Source: Nocardioides sp. (GTDB taxonomy: Bacteria > Actinomycetota > Actinomycetes > Propionibacteriales > Nocardioidaceae). From it: a stretch of 6,628 bases of DNA. The notes beneath the pieces were generated by a model. That model was not told the origin of the DNA, made no database searches, and saw only the letters and a list, made by a program, of their open reading frames with translations. Of this stretch, positions 6,454 to 6,628 are shown in pieces (the stretch's first letter is position 1; each line of letters begins with the position of its first letter). The stretch spans positions 1 through 6,628 of the forward strand of contig JAHEXO010000130.1 of the NCBI GenBank assembly GCA_023252065.1, read 5' to 3'. Made by a program: the position numbers and the translations under genes.

Positions 6454-6628
6454 GTGAGTGTCGTGGGACCGGGCAAGACGTGGGCAGCGGTGGCGAGCAT
6501 GTGCCTGCTGGCCGCCGGGTGCGGGGCGGGCACCCCGGTGGCAGGTGCGCCGGCACACCTCTCGGCCACCGCCTCCAGCACGACCCCGACCCCGGCGCCG
6601 TGCAGCATCCCGACCCGGTTCGCCGGGA
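6454..6628 (+). CDS. Lipoprotein of unknown function, partial (N-terminus only)
   Basis: An open frame starts at GTG 6454, after GGAG at 6445-6448, and continues past the right edge for 58 visible codons; an in-frame stop at 6424 limits earlier starts. The first 22 residues contain one Lys, a hydrophobic segment and a lipobox LLAAGC, so the Cys at residue 23 should be lipidated and the protein anchored on the outer face of the membrane. A Thr/Ser/Pro/Ala-rich linker follows (TASSTTPTPAP), then CSIPTRFAG at the edge. This arrangement is usual for actinobacterial lipoproteins of many functions. No family domain is visible, so its role is unknown. A second GTG at 6463 is an alternative start. 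It lies 113 bases after the GH15 gene on the same strand. Confidence 0.72.
   Translation, partial: MSVVGPGKTWAAVASMCLLAAGCGAGTPVAGAPAHLSATASSTTPTPAPCSIPTRFAG

Noticed and set aside
1..6628. CRISPR arrays, tRNA or rRNA genes, insertion sequences, attachment sites
   Set aside because: No regularly spaced repeats, no tRNA-like cloverleaf, and no transposase or integrase motifs were seen. The window looks like ordinary chromosomal sequence.

Overview
This window comes from a high-GC actinobacterium. The evidence is the very G+C-rich coding sequence with C or G at most third codon positions, the strong GGAGG-type ribosome binding sites, two Sec-exported enzymes and a lipoprotein, and gene families typical of soil and marine Actinomycetota. 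The genus cannot be told from the sequence.

Layout. Positions 1-2487 (minus strand) are one long open frame of 829 codons that runs off the left edge. It encodes the ATPase and helical-repeat part of a large ATP-binding LuxR-family (LAL/MalT-like) transcriptional regulator. Its expected C-terminal DNA-binding domain lies outside the window. A 196-bp divergent intergenic region (2488-2683) holds an 18-bp imperfect palindrome that could be an operator. On the plus strand, 2684-4039 encodes a secreted vanadium-dependent haloperoxidase (PAP2 fold) with all the vanadate-binding positions recognisable. After a 96-bp, strongly G-skewed gap that contains a potential G-quadruplex, 4136-6340 encodes a secreted GH15 enzyme (glucoamylase/glucodextranase type) with its N-terminal beta-sandwich domain and both catalytic glutamates. 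A 113-bp gap with several short dyads leads to the start (6454) of a lipoprotein gene cut by the right edge.

How they may work together. The two secreted enzymes are on the same strand with a short gap and could be co-transcribed, but each has its own strong ribosome binding site and the gap is structured, so separate transcription is equally possible. The regulator is divergent from them and is the natural candidate to control the haloperoxidase promoter. A link between a MalT-like ATPase and an alpha-glucan-degrading enzyme is attractive but is inference. Nothing in the window proves a novel system. The points most worth a second look are the pairing of a secreted haloperoxidase with a GH15 glucosidase under a divergent LAL regulator, the palindrome between them, and the G-rich leader of the GH15 gene.
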